64,000 nt of DNA from Pyrrhoderma lamaoense (lineage: Eukaryota > Basidiomycota > Agaricomycetes > Hymenochaetales > Hymenochaetaceae), in assembly GCA_002794735.1 (NCBI GenBank), contig NBAZ01000005.1:62001-126000 (forward strand), in the 5' to 3' direction. Below are positions 11,073 to 22,757 of this stretch, piece by piece. Numbering within the stretch: the first letter of the stretch is position 1; each line of letters begins with the position of its first letter. A program made the translations under genes and the position numbers. The notes beneath the pieces are model-generated. The model was given only the letters and a program-made list of their open reading frames with translations, searched no databases and had not been told where the DNA came from.

Positions 11073-11850
11073 TTAACTCACTCGGACGAAGTCTTGTATT
11101 GTTATTGCACGTGTAACCCTGCGTTCAAGTATCTCTTGTACGGTTACCTCGTAGTCACAATGCTCAGTTTCTCTGATTATCTTATAAGAAACCACAAGTC
11201 GCTTATACTGGAACGATACATGAACGTCAGCCTTATCGACTCCCGGTAGATCCAGTATGACAAGCATATGCCGTTTGTCGGAAGATTCACGATAGACGCT
11301 ACGAAAGATAGTTTAGTTAGTACCATTAGGCTTTTGAATATCTAATGTGGTATTCATACATTGATCTTCGACGAGAAAGTGTGGGTGTCCTGCTCGAATT
11401 CGGAGCTGCACTTATTACCGGTGCGGAGGAACCGTACCCCTTTGCCATACTTTCCGTACTGGGTCGAGCTCCTGCGCCCACGGCATTTTCTCTTTCCCGT
11501 GCCTCTCGCGCTCTCTCTCTTTCACGCTCCTTCTCTAGCTCACGTTCTCTTTCACGTTCACGTTCATCCTCATCGAAAGCTTGTTGAATGGCGGCAGGAA
11601 TAAAATTATCCGAGTCGCGTCGTTTTGAGCTATATACTTGTTCCCAGAGTTGTCCAATAAATACCTCATCAGCGTCGACGGGCGTGATGGGGCCTGTGTC
11701 ACGAGAAGAGCCTGAACCAGCTGACGTTGTCATCGAAGGAGACTGATGCTGGAAATATGGTGGAGAGAGGGGATGAAGTTGAGGTCTACGCTGGCCATGC
11801 ATTATTGTGTCAAACAAAGGGAAGACGAAGAGAGATGATGAGTCGGACAA
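11073..11850 (-). CDS. Hsp20/alpha-crystallin-type protein with a charged N-terminal extension
   Basis: Exon 1 starts at 11850 (MSDSSSLFVFPLFDTIMHGQ) and ends near 11365; a GTATGA...TAG intron joins it in frame to an exon reading VYRESSDKRHMLVILDLPGV. That segment and VDKADVHVSFQYKRLVVSYK are the characteristic start of an alpha-crystallin (Hsp20) domain; ERRVTRAI matches the conserved late strand. Members are ATP-independent holdase chaperones. Unusually, about 170 residues precede the domain, including a long run of Glu-Arg dipeptides near residues 95-120. The frame stops at 11073 after DFVRVS; a GTGAGT donor just before that stop suggests a further short 3' exon that I could not resolve, so the C-terminus is uncertain. 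Confidence 0.75.
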
Positions 11851-12633
11851 CGGGGGGTGTGCGATATGTGGTAGTAGTAGTAGGTGGTAGACTATAAAAG
11901 CAGAAAGAAAGAAGTAGAAGCCTGATTAAAAGAGAAAGAGAAGAAAAAAAGATTAATTTTAGTTAAAAAATAGAAGGAGATAGTATCTGGAAGGTGATGA
12001 TGCAGATAGAAGCACCGCAGCCATCTTCCCCTTCAAATACCCCCTTTCCTTGGTCGTCATCAGCAGCCTGCAACGGCGTGTTCTGTACGTATTTGGGTCG
12101 CGTGCCTTCTTTTGTCCATTTTTGGATAGTTCCAGCGGAGCAATTTTTCTCATTCCTGAACCCTAGGAGTATCTCACTCTCAATTCTTTACCACCAAGAG
12201 TATCATATCCAGTAAGGTTAGCATTCCTATCAATGCAATATCCGCATTCTCTGCATGATGGGCCTCGGCCTAATCGAAATTAGCATGTTAGACTGCTGAG
12301 TGCCCCAAAAGGGCCTTTGCGGATATCTTTACACCGATTCTGATCTTTTTCACCGCTTTTCCCCTCTCTGTTACATCACCAATCCAGCCTTACTAATGCA
12401 TCGTTTATCTCCAACGCAGGCTCTTTCCTTTCATGCCGAGATCAGGATATCAAACAAAAACGTATCTAGTCAAAACTATTGTATATAACAAAGCAGTGTT
12501 ACTAGAGTAATCACATGTATAACCCAAGATTCTCGCCTTATTATCAATGTTTCTTTCACTTTTTGTCTATATGATAGAAGTATAATTATGAAGATAAATC
12601 AGAGAATAGTGAGCTTGAAAATCAAGACAGTCA
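11851..12633. other. Intergenic region, no supported gene
   Basis: This 780 bp lies upstream of the Hsp20-like gene and downstream of the UBX gene. Tag/gta repeats and purine tracts occur at 11870-11960. A minus-strand frame at 11945-12170 reads through 60-70 codons but shows no recognisable motif or clear splice partners. I do not call it a gene. Confidence 0.4.
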
Positions 12634-13800
12634 CTAACGTTTGCTACCAAGTTTCAGTAATCTGGACAGCTTTTCTGCTTTTGATTCGTCTATATTACGG
12701 GGAGAGGCTGTTGATTTAGAGCTGGTTTCAGCCTGATTCGACTTTGCTGGAGTTGGGGGTGCATCTAAGGATGGGGGAGAGGTAACTCTTCTGCATCCCT
12801 TAGGATTTCTGGTAATAAGGGTGGAGGACCTGAGGGTACTATAATAATCCATAAGTTAGATTTAGTGAATTTAGTGCAGGTCCAAAGGCTTATTACAGTC
12901 AAGTTTCACTGATTCCTCGAGGAAACGAAAATGTAGAATGCTTTGAGGAGCCAAATGCAAGTCGTATAAACTCTTGTCTTTTACGGTTACATCAGAGACC
13001 CTCAAGTCCCGTCGTGGAGGTGACTCGACTATTGTACTACTTGTTAGGTTAAGAATAAAATGGACCAAAAGAAGTGTTCATACAAAGTACGAATTTATGG
13101 GCCTTTGCATCTTCTCGTAGACAACCACGGACAAAAGCATAAACGGGTTTAATCTTGCTAGATGAAGGAAATGTCTTCTCGAGTACCGAACGATCAGCGA
13201 ACTTGATACGAAGCGTGGTCTATAAACGTCATAGACACGCATATAAACATTTGAAGAGAGAGATAATGGAATGATAAATGTCAGCAGATAGATAGATTAG
13301 ATATGAGGAAGTCCCATGAGTAGATATGAGGCTGATACATGTGTACTTACTGTTGGGTAGCGGTCACGAACTTCCTTCTCTCGCTCGTTACGCAATTTCT
13401 CGGTCAGAAGGGGAGCATCCTGATATGCCTTGACACGGGCGACAAGTTGAGCCTGTGCCGCTTTGAGGTCCGCAGATGTAGGTTCGAAGAAACCCTCTGG
13501 AAGAGTATCTGGTAGAGAAACAGATATCTAGTCGGTCACAGAGGTATAATAGCAGAAGATAGTGCCATGAACCGTACCTTGATTCGGTTTACTTGAGGTT
13601 GTCGATAAAGGCTTGAAGAACTTGAATTCTCCTAGAGACGAAGTATTTGAAGTCCATTGAGGATCAGTAAGAGATCCCTTATTCTGATCTGTCGAGGATC
13701 CAGCTTGTGGGTCCGGTGTACTTTGGGTGTGTTCCTGGATCAACTCATTTGTAGCTGGAATCGAAGGGAGTTGCTTGGTCTCAGTACTTGATTTATCCAT
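12634..13800 (-). CDS. UBX-domain protein, TUG/ASPSCR1 (yeast Ubx4) family
   Basis: The start codon at 13798-13800 begins MDKSSTETKQLPSIPATNEL. After a linker rich in Ser, Thr and Pro, the segment FKFFKPLSTTSSKPNQGT leads by intron to LPEGFFEPTSADLKAAQ and KLRNEREKEVRDRYP, followed by the UBX domain (LRIKFADRSVLEKTFPSSSK, YAFVRGCLREDAK, then SLYDLHLAPQSILHFRF). UBX domains have a ubiquitin fold and recruit the AAA ATPase Cdc48/p97. The PxGFFEPT-before-UBX arrangement is typical of the TUG/Ubx4 group. The N-terminal ubiquitin-like domains of animal TUG are not visible, so the protein is shorter than its animal relatives. The C-terminus is basic and ends KLGSKR. Confidence 0.82.
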
Positions 13801-14053
13801 GGCTACGAAGCTTAGCAATAAGTCGGAGAAGGGGATTAATAAAGTAGGAAGAAGAGCTACTGCGATCAGCGAATTATTGAAATATCGTGGCGTCCACGAG
13901 ATGCTTGAACGCGTCAAGGTCTATGGTTCATTTTCATCCAGTTATACTTAATATTAAGATAGCCCTAACGAGTGCACGTTCATGCCTGTTAGGTAACAGA
14001 GTTCATTCGATTTATATCTACCAAAAGTATCTACAAATACATGTAATTCATTA

Positions 14054-15006
14054 TTAACTTCCGAGCCGAGAACCGACTCCGTCAAATCCCTGTATCTTTT
14101 CATGATCTGCCAAGTTAGCCTGAGCTTCGTACACAGTAATTACGGGTTCCCTCTTTCTCTATGGGTATAAGAAAGGGTCACATTTTGTGAGTGTAACAAT
14201 AGTGATATGATTTTTTGCACAACAAACCTCTGTCCATGTTCCCCTCAATCCGATGAAGTATATGCGACTTGTATCTGCTCCTCGTGCTTCAGGAATAAAC
14301 AATGTCAGGGAAGATATGTTTGAGAACTTCGATGCTCTGGAAGATATCAGCGAGTGAGTATTGTAGTCATATACATGACGTACTTCACAGTATACTCCCC
14401 CACGTCCCGGGATTCAGGAATGTGAAACTCCTGGTCAGGATGTCTGTCCGCGATGTCCGAGAAATCTATGTTATTCCCATTTACAAACTAGTCGAATTTA
14501 CTGTTAACAAGACCTATACAAAACGATAGGAACCAATGTATACACACGAGACACAATTTAGCAGGAGTTTGATCTCCAGGACCAGATTTAAAAAGCAGAG
14601 AACGCAATTTGACGGATCCAGTGAATGGAATACGTATTATCCTGTGCGGGGTAGTAATAACATAATAATGACGGGAGAACACGGACTGGTCGGAGAGACT
14701 AATACGAACATCTGGTCGTCTGCGTCGCTCTCAACCCACTGCCATGTTTATAGAGAATAGTAAGTTTTGATATTTGACACCGATTCAACCCCGAGGAGAA
14801 ACTTTACTCACTGTTGCCTCGTCTAGCCTACTATGCCATGGTTTTATAACCGCACTGGCCGACGCATCATCCGCAACGTTGAGAAGAGCGACATTTGCTA
14901 AGTCTACGTATTGATATAGGTTGTCTGCAGGGCCTGTAGCATCGCTGTGTTCATGGTCGTCGTCGCTGTGGTCGTGCTCATGGTCGTGCTCGCTGTGACA
15001 ATGCAT
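14054..15006 (-). CDS. PITHD1: PITH domain protein (PITHD1-like)
   Basis: I chose the ATG at 15004-15006, giving MHCHSEHDHEHDHSDDDHEH, a His/Asp-rich start as in PITHD1 proteins; an in-frame ATG at 15129 adds an unlike basic segment. Then come NLYQYVDLANVALLNV and KPWHSRLDEA, and after introns RIPFTGSVKLRSLLFKSGPG, matching the PITH (proteasome-interacting thioredoxin C-terminal) fold. The later exons encode HIPESRDVGEYTVKY and a C-terminus ending GFDGVGSRLGS. In thioredoxin-like TXNL1 this domain binds the 26S proteasome; the role of stand-alone PITHD1 in fungi is not settled. It is divergent from citrate synthase, with start codons 173 bp apart. Confidence 0.85.
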
Positions 15007-15179
15007 GTTTAAAGAGAGTGTATGCGATTGGACGGAGTGTATCGGAGTGGATTCGGATTGGGTCAGGGACTTGCGTGATGGCCGATGACGAGGGGTATGT
15101 AATAGGCGCGCTCTCATAAACTTTTTCAAAAGTACAGATTACCTCTTTTCCTCATTCCACCACCATCTCCCTCGACAAA
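15007..15179. promoter_or_regulatory. Bidirectional promoter of the PITH and citrate synthase genes
   Basis: These 173 bp separate two divergently transcribed start codons, so both promoters must lie here or overlap the leaders. A C/T-rich tract (15145-15180) lies just before the citrate synthase ATG, as is common in fungal core promoters. No specific factor site is identified. Confidence 0.55.
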
Positions 15180-17080
15180 ATGTCTTACTCAGTCCGTTTC
15201 GCACTCAAAAAGGTACTTTTCCCTTTCGCTACCCCACCTCCACAATTATTTACTAAACCTGTGATTAGGCTGCCCCGCGCGCTGGTTTCGCGTCAGCACG
15301 ATTCGCGTCCACAGCCGCGAAGCAACAGACTTTGAAGGAACGTCTTGCTGAACTTATTCCTGTCGAGACGGAAAAGGTATATAATATTCTCTCGACTCGT
15401 ATCTTAGCACATAGTTCTAACACTTTCCTCAGGTAAAGGCTATTCGTGCTGAGCATGGCAAAAAATCATTTGGTCCTGTCCTTGTCGACCAGGTCTATGG
15501 GTCTGTCCTCAATTTCTTACCTCCGCATACTTAATTCTTATCCTACTTGCAAACTTTCAGTGGGATGCGTGGTCTTCCCGCCTTGATATGGGAAGGCTCG
15601 GTTTTAGATGCAGGTAAGCTTTGTTTCTCCCCTCTTTCTCCGCCAGCGTGTCACTTATTCTTCGACTATCAATTCAATTTCTTCACATACTGCATTGCAA
15701 CTGATAAGAGGAGGGCATCCGTTTCCGAGGGAAAACAATTCCAGAATGTCAAACTCTTCTGCCTACTGCTCCAGGAGGAAGCGAACCTCTCCCTGAAGGC
15801 TTATTCTGGCTACTCCTCACCGGGGAAGTACCCACGACTGAACAGGTCCAGGCTCTTTCCAAGGACTGGGCTGCTCGTGCTGCTATTCCTGAGTTTGTCG
15901 AGGACTTACTCGACAGATGTCCTACTACGCTTCATCCTATGAGCCAGTTCTCTCTCGCTGTCACTGCTGTGAGTTTTACAATTTTTTTCCCTTTTAACGT
16001 CACTAGATTTGATATCTGATCTATTTTTAGCTTAACCACGACTCAGCCTTCGCTAAGGCATATTCTGAGGGTATTTCTAAGAAGGACTACTGGGGACCTG
16101 TGTTCGAAGATTCCATGGACCTGTATGTATCACGTCTAACAAGTTTTCAATATTATACGATTTGACACATCACGTGCTCGCAGTATCGCTAAACTCCCGA
16201 ACATTGCTGGTCGTATCTTCCGCAACGTATATGGCAAGGGCAAGGTTCCGGCAATTGATGCAACCAAGGATTACTCATGGAACCTGGCTCACGTCCTTGG
16301 CTTCAGTGACAACGAAGCCTTTGTCGAACTCATGCGTCTTTACATCACCATCCACAGCGATCATGAAGGTGGTAATGTATCCGCACACACTGGCAAACTC
16401 GTTGGCTCTGCTTTGTCAGATCCTTTCTTGTCCTACGCAGCTGCTCTTAACGGTCTCGCTGGCCCTCTTCATGGGTAGGCAATCCACTATCGGCAATACT
16501 TCAATTGTTTCTGACTTTCATTCTAGTCTTGCTAACCAGGAAGTCCTTGTCTGGCTGAGAAAGATGCAGAATAAGATTGGTGTTAATGCATCTGATGAAG
16601 CTGTTAAGGAATACGTTTGGTCAACGCTCAAGGGTGGACAGGTCGTTCCAGGATACGGTCATGCTGTCTTGCGTAAGACTGACCCGAGATATGTCGCTCA
16701 ACGCGAGTTTGCATTGAAGCACATGCCTGAGGACCCTATGTTCAAGCTTGTTAGCCAAGTTTATAACATTGTACCCGGTATTCTTCTTGAGGCTGGCAAG
16801 GCAAAGAACCCATGGCCGAATGTTGATGCCCACTCTGGGGCCCTTCTTACTCACTACGGTCTTGACCAAATGCAATACTACACAGTTCTCTTCGGTGTTT
16901 CTCGTGCATTTGGTGTCGCAGCACAGCTCATTTGGGACCGTGCTCTTGGTGCTCGTAAGTTTATTTTCAGTCTTATTGCTCATCTCAATCGAAATCTCTG
17001 ATTTTCTTCTCAATCTAGCTTTGGAGAGACCAAAGAGTTACTCTAGCGAAGCCATCCAGAAAATGTTCTCCGGAAAGTAA
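15180..17080 (+). CDS. CIT1: Citrate synthase, mitochondrial
   Basis: The start at 15180 gives [20 protein letters not shown], a basic, acid-free leader typical of mitochondrial import. Exons join in frame through [50 protein letters not shown] and [19 protein letters not shown]. Active-site landmarks are present: the segment [20 protein letters not shown] with its catalytic His, [34 protein letters not shown] with another catalytic His, and [12 protein letters not shown] with the catalytic Asp. The enzyme condenses acetyl-CoA and oxaloacetate at the entry of the TCA cycle. The protein ends [21 protein letters not shown]; no peroxisomal SKL is present, consistent with a mitochondrial form. 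It converges with the NLR gene. Confidence 0.96.
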
Positions 17081-17505
17081 GACTATAGAGTTATCATAGA
17101 TTAGTACAAATCTTTTACGCTCATGACAATTTAAACTACGTGAATGCGCGTTGTACTAGCGTAATGTAGGGGAGAATAGACATCACGATTATCCTCCATG
17201 ATTACTCGATATCAATAGATTTACTTTGTTAGAGTATTCTGCAAAGATAAGAAATGCTTCTCGAGATAAGGATATCTCGTCTAATTCTGTCGGCTACCTT
17301 AAGGTGACGAACGAATCAAACAAAATGCACCTCTAGCTGTAATTACTCATTTTACACATATATGTGCACCTCTTTATAAGTAACTAAAATCGTGTCATCG
17401 GACCCTAATGATATCATGTCATATACCTTTATTGTCAGGCTGCATAGCTAAGACAAAACTACTATATATATTAAAGTGAAATTGGAGGTAAGGGTACGGT
17501 ATTTA
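17081..17505. other. 3' intergenic region between convergent genes
   Basis: This AT-rich 425 bp lies between the stops of citrate synthase and the NLR gene. Nothing gene-like is seen. Confidence 0.5.
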
Positions 17506-20500
17506 TTATTTGCCTTTTGCCATCAAACTTCCAGTAGTACAATACCCTGGAAAAGAAGGGAAACATTCAGTCCAACGTCTACCAAGAAGACTTCCTGTGA
17601 AGTCCAGTTTGATGTTAAGAGAGCGATTCAATATACGGATCGTCCGCTCGTTAAGAACACTGGCTCGGAGTTTGGAAGGAATCCACAATAAGAGATCACC
17701 TCTCCTATTTTTTATCCAGCCATCTTCTTCTAAATACCAGGTTTGTTCGCAGTTCACATCCCAGAGTCTGATTGTTCCATCGTGTGAACTAGATGCAATG
17801 CACTTGCCATCGGGTGAAGAGACTACAGATTTTACTCCATCTAAGTGCCCTCTGAGCGGTTCAAAGAGCATATTCCCACTTGACGCATCCCAGACACGGA
17901 CTGTCTTGTCCTGAGATCCCGATATAATCCTATCACCACTGGGAGAAAATGAGACTGAGTTGACAACATCCGTGTGCCCTTTGAGTGTATTAATACCCGA
18001 TTTCTTAGACCAAACGCGTAAATTATTATCATCACCTCCAGAGACAATGCGCCCAATATTTGAACAAGAAACAGATAAGTTCCTAGAAGTACTCCCTCGG
18101 AATAGCCTACGACGTGTTACACCCCTTTCGATATTCCAGATTCGTGTTGTACAGTCAGCGGACCCAGAGATAATATGACTCCCATCCAGAGAATAGGTAA
18201 GAGAGTAGACATGATCCGTATGTCCTTCAAGTACTTTAACGATCGTCCCTCCATTTCTGATATCCCAGATACGAATGGTTTTGTCTTCAGAAGCTGATGC
18301 AAGATGCACATGATCCCTTGAGAAGGCGATCGAGCAAACAGAACCTGTATGCCCATTAAGTATTATGAATCTCGGTGAGCCAATTCTCTCCCAAAGTCGG
18401 ATCGTCATGTCGCGGGAGCCTGTTGCGATAGACAAGCTATTGGGTGAAAACGCAATTGCCGTGATTAAATCGGTATGCCCATCAAGTGGGCCAAACAGAA
18501 GCTTGCCACTAACAGTATTCCATACGCAAAGTTTAGAACATGCATCTGATGCTATGAAATTACCACTTGGGGAAAAGGCAATGGCTGATTTATGTATCAT
18601 TTCCGATTTTTGTTCCCCGGTACTTATATAGGTCACTCGAGGAAGAGAGATTGTGTTCGATGCGTAGTGCCTTGCAACAGGAGAACTACTCATCATAAGA
18701 GGTAATAGGGAAATATAGATATGCGGAGTACTTAATGACACCGCGATAGAAAATGCAGAGGCTTGATTGATAGCATCTTGGAGAATTTCAGATAGACTCT
18801 CATCCTTATCCTAGTAAAACTAATAAGAAAGAGGCAGATATCCGGATATTTACTAGAAGGGCTCACCCCTATCCATTCAAGTGCATACTGGAGTGATGGC
18901 TCAACTATACGATCAAATGCATCCATTAAGCTAAGTACCTCAAACCATTCCAATAGGTGAGTATATGAGAAATGTCTTAGGCTCTCGTGCAAACTTGGCA
19001 GGTATGAGGAATATTGAAGATGTTGAGCCCAGTTAAAACACGCGTATCGTAAATGAAAAGGTATGTTGTAATTCACCCGCTCGTTAAGTCCTGGAACATT
19101 CTTGTTCAGTATTGATGAGGATTCCAGGTCACATATATTGAATCGGAGTAAGTCATTCATAACGTCAAAACAACGTGTCGCAATGCACTGTTCCTGTTCT
19201 TCACTACTGATAAACCAAGAGCTCTCCTTGGAAGCGGTTCCAATGATGTAATCATATAGTGAGGCATGATGAAAGGTGATAGGTCGACTAGATTCATATT
19301 CTAAAAAAGTTCGGAGGTGGGATAGGATACCTGCCGACGTATCTATCTGGAGATTCAGAATTTTGTCGATGTCATCGTCCACTAGTGGTTCCTTGGCGGT
19401 GAAGATCAGAGAGAGAATTTTCTGAGTTATAGACTTTGAGCCTCTGTTAACAGACTCAGAGATGTCCAATGCAATTTCATATAATTCATTCAAATCAAGC
19501 GTAAGCGCTCTTTCGGTCAGCCATTTTAAGCGTCCAAATCGGTCTGATTTATAGCTGACAACACATTTGAGTAACGTTGATGCCCAAATGAATCGTCCTT
19601 CTGATGCCTGACTAAGAGTGCTCATGTTCTCTTCCCAAAGCCATCCTTCAGGGACTTTAAGGTGTCCGGATATCCGCAAGCTTTCGAGCTCAGAGTCGAT
19701 ATAGAAGTGAATATCTTTTCTAATATCTTCCGATGTACGATCGAGCTCGATTATTCGCACGGCATTCTGTGACTGGAGTACGGATGATATGTCTTCTTCC
19801 GGTCTGCTCGTGATCAAGAATTTGAAGTTTCCTGGAAGCCTGTTGAGCTCTTTCAAAGAATGGAGAAGCTCCTCACGCCGGTTTATGGAACCACATTCGT
19901 CCAGAGCATCAAGGATTATGAGAATGTTATGATTGATGGAAGGTGCTATATCGCTAAGTGGTCCTTGCAGTAGTCCTCTTAGTTGTTCTCTAATATCCAT
20001 ATGAGGTATTTGAGGATTTTGTGACAAATTGTCTTTGATGACTGCTGCTAATCCTGAATCATACGACGCCAGTTCCCACGCAATCCTCTTGATTACAGAT
20101 TTGGGATCACTTCTTCTCCTCCAAAACCTGAGGTAACACCAAAGTCTATGTTCCGTTTTGTAAATATGGGCGATTGTCGCGGCTATCGTACTCTTTCCTA
20201 AGCCATTTTCACCTAGTAGTAATAAAACGTTTGGAGAACCCTTTCCTTCCTCGATCCAGACATCAATCTCGCGAAGAACACCGACGCAAGTGCCTTCCAT
20301 GCATCTAGTTAAATCCGTCCTTTGTATTGAATCGGGCTCAAGTCTAAGTTGTCTTCTTAATTCTGTGTGGTTTGTTAGAATTAATCGAGTGCACCAAATA
20401 CGATCTTGCCTTTTAGAAGATCTTCATAATCTTTGGGGAAGATGCGAGATCAACCAAATCTCGCAACCTTTTTTTGAGCACCCCTAGTTTTATCCTTTCG

Positions 20501-21627
20501 CAGAGTCGAAGTGTGTGCGACGATCGATGAGAACAGGTTTTTATGAAAATACCACATTGAATAGTATGATCCAGGAGCTTGTTGTTCCCAAGTTTTTCCG
20601 ACATAGTATCTGAATTGTCTTTAGTAAGATCTCTGAAGATTTTCACAATCTCCTCCACCAAGCTGTGTATTATATTATCAAGTTGTATATGATGAGAGAG
20701 CAACTAAGGATAAAATTAACAACATTGCTATTCGCTTCTCTATTTAGTGACTCACACTGTCTAGCATCATCGTTATGTTCCAGGCTAATGTGAACTCCGG
20801 GCGTTTCTAGTTACTATTATTAAGTCATCTACAGTTTATCTTGACGGATGAAGGGCACACCTTTACTGCATCAAACACCTTGTCAGCGGTATCCCTGTCG
20901 ATATGGCTAGAAATCATCGATGTCCCATCTTGAGTAGTATTCTTTTCCGATTCTGCCTCTTGAGCCATAGGTCTTTCCCATTGAGCAACCAATTGATAAG
21001 CAACTTGGTCCGATACAAGACGTGCAGTTTTCTCAGCACTTGAGTCTACCAGTAGAATATGAATTGTGCCAATTTTCTTCGAATTCAGGTGGCCGGGGAA
21101 ACGAAGAGTGATTTGTGCTTTTCATCGATTAGTTTTCGTGATTTTGGTATATAATGATAACCCACCTTCACCGTCATGACATAATGATAGCAAGGTCTCT
21201 ATAGTGACTTCGCAAGTACTGATGCAGGCTCTTTTGCCATCGTCTTGTTTTATTTGTACAGATAGCAGAGATGCGGCAGATTCACTTAGTCTGCGGAACG
21301 GACTGGTCACAAATATTCAATGATGAAAAAAAGCAATCGCATACACCGGAAATGTTTCTTCCCAGAGGAGGGGTATCTCCGCATCGATTGAGCGTGTCCT
21401 CTGAATAGTATCATCAACGATAATTTCTGCATATAGAGATTTACCAGCATTCAAGTCTCCGACATTTTGAAGGCTGCTCGGAGCCCCCCAAAGCTCAGCA
21501 CTCAATACTGAATAGCGGAATAGTAGGCGAATAAATTAGATCTTTGAGTACGTATATAGAAGGACAATAAAGTCGAATTAGAGTTCATGAGTCTTCACTG
21601 ACCTTGTAAAGTATAGTATTTAGGCAT
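17506..21627 (-). CDS. C2-NACHT-WD40 STAND protein (fungal NLR)
   Basis: The ATG at 21625-21627 begins MPKYYTLQ; a GTCAGT...CAG intron joins it to VLSAELWGAPSSLQNVGD. SLYAEIIVDDTIQRTRS and SLLSVQIKQDDG identify an N-terminal C2-like domain. The NACHT ATPase follows RTDLTRCMEGT: Walker A is LLLGENGLGKSTIA and Walker B is ILIILDALDECG. A helical middle region follows. A 56-nt intron at about 18810-18866 then joins the NACHT part to seven WD40 repeats (17830-18650), each ending in a variant of [IV]R[LIV]W. The C-terminus carries the GDLLLWIPS motif common in these basidiomycete proteins. Members are signal-triggered oligomerising sensors linked to non-self recognition; the ligand here is unknown. 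Exon joins at 20300-20760 are unresolved. Confidence 0.85.
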
Positions 21628-22757
21628 TGTTGAAGTAAAGGTACAAGCCGGGTTAGAGGAGAAGAATATGGGATCAAATATGGTTTGCTATATGTGGTCT
21701 GCCTTAAGGCCAGTGCATGTATTTGTTTGGATAGGCCCCATCACAATCAAGGTTTGTACCCATGACCGCTATGATATAACTTCATAGGATGAACCCTAAT
21801 ATTCTAAAACAGTAAGTTGAACTGCTTTTATCTTTAGGGTAAGTATTTATATCGGAGGAGAATTCATTTACATATATGTATAGTAGCAGATCTAAAGGCC
21901 TCCATCATAGTGCTGAAAGCAAGAGAGTTCTGGGTATACAGAAGACAAGAAGCTCAACTATCAGAAAGAAAGAGAAAAACTTTAGTGAGTTTCTTCAAAA
22001 ACGGCACTCTATCTGTTACATAATTCATCTCCGCTTATAATATTGATTATATGATTACGGGAAGCAGCAGTCATAATAAGAATAAACACAATGGAACGAA
22101 AACAAAACCTGATAAACCCTTTGTTAAGTATCGATTAATTATGAGTACATGCTTGTATGAGTTACTCTCGCTGGGTCGTATATAGTTACACAATTACTAT
22201 TTCTTAACTTCCTAGTCTGGGTAGGATCGTTCATCAACTTTCCCCACTAGACCACCATTAAGACAATCAGTAATGATGCAAAAAATGTCGATATCGCGGC
22301 GAATATGAGTTGAAGACACTGAGAGAAGTCATATAGAAGAAAAGAATTAACAGCAAGGAAGAGGAAAGGCAAAAAGTTTAAAGATATGGGTTACACGCAT
22401 AGAGTACTTATCGACATCAACAGAGAGAGAACAAGAAAATCAAACATTGAGGGAAGAAAACGGAAGAACAAATAGACTAGTATACATTGATAAAAGAGAG
22501 GGACGGTAAACGAACTAGAAGAAAGAGAAGAGAGTTATAAATAAAGACAAGATGTTTAGCGAGAAGAGGGTAGAAAACAATCCGAATATATCATTTCATG
22601 GAGAGTTTTCAGTCATACTATCAAGAACGTAAAATCGATAAGAATTCACGAGGTACTAAAGGAGTCAAGGGATACCATAAGTTGGGGTACTAGGACCATC
22701 AGCCTAAACAATACAGAGTCAAACGATGAACGGCTTGTGAACCAATGGACTAAGAGT
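21628..22757. other. 1.1-kb intergenic region, no gene seen
   Basis: The region lies upstream of the NLR start and downstream of the Zn2Cys6 regulator stop, so it holds the NLR promoter and the regulator 3' UTR. It is rich in A and AG tracts (22330-22560). No frame with a recognisable domain is present on either strand. Confidence 0.5.

Noticed and set aside
12255..12345. GC-rich palindromic segment that looked like a tRNA or hairpin gene
   Set aside because: No proper B box (GGTTCRANNCC) and no acceptor stem pairing of the right length on either strand.
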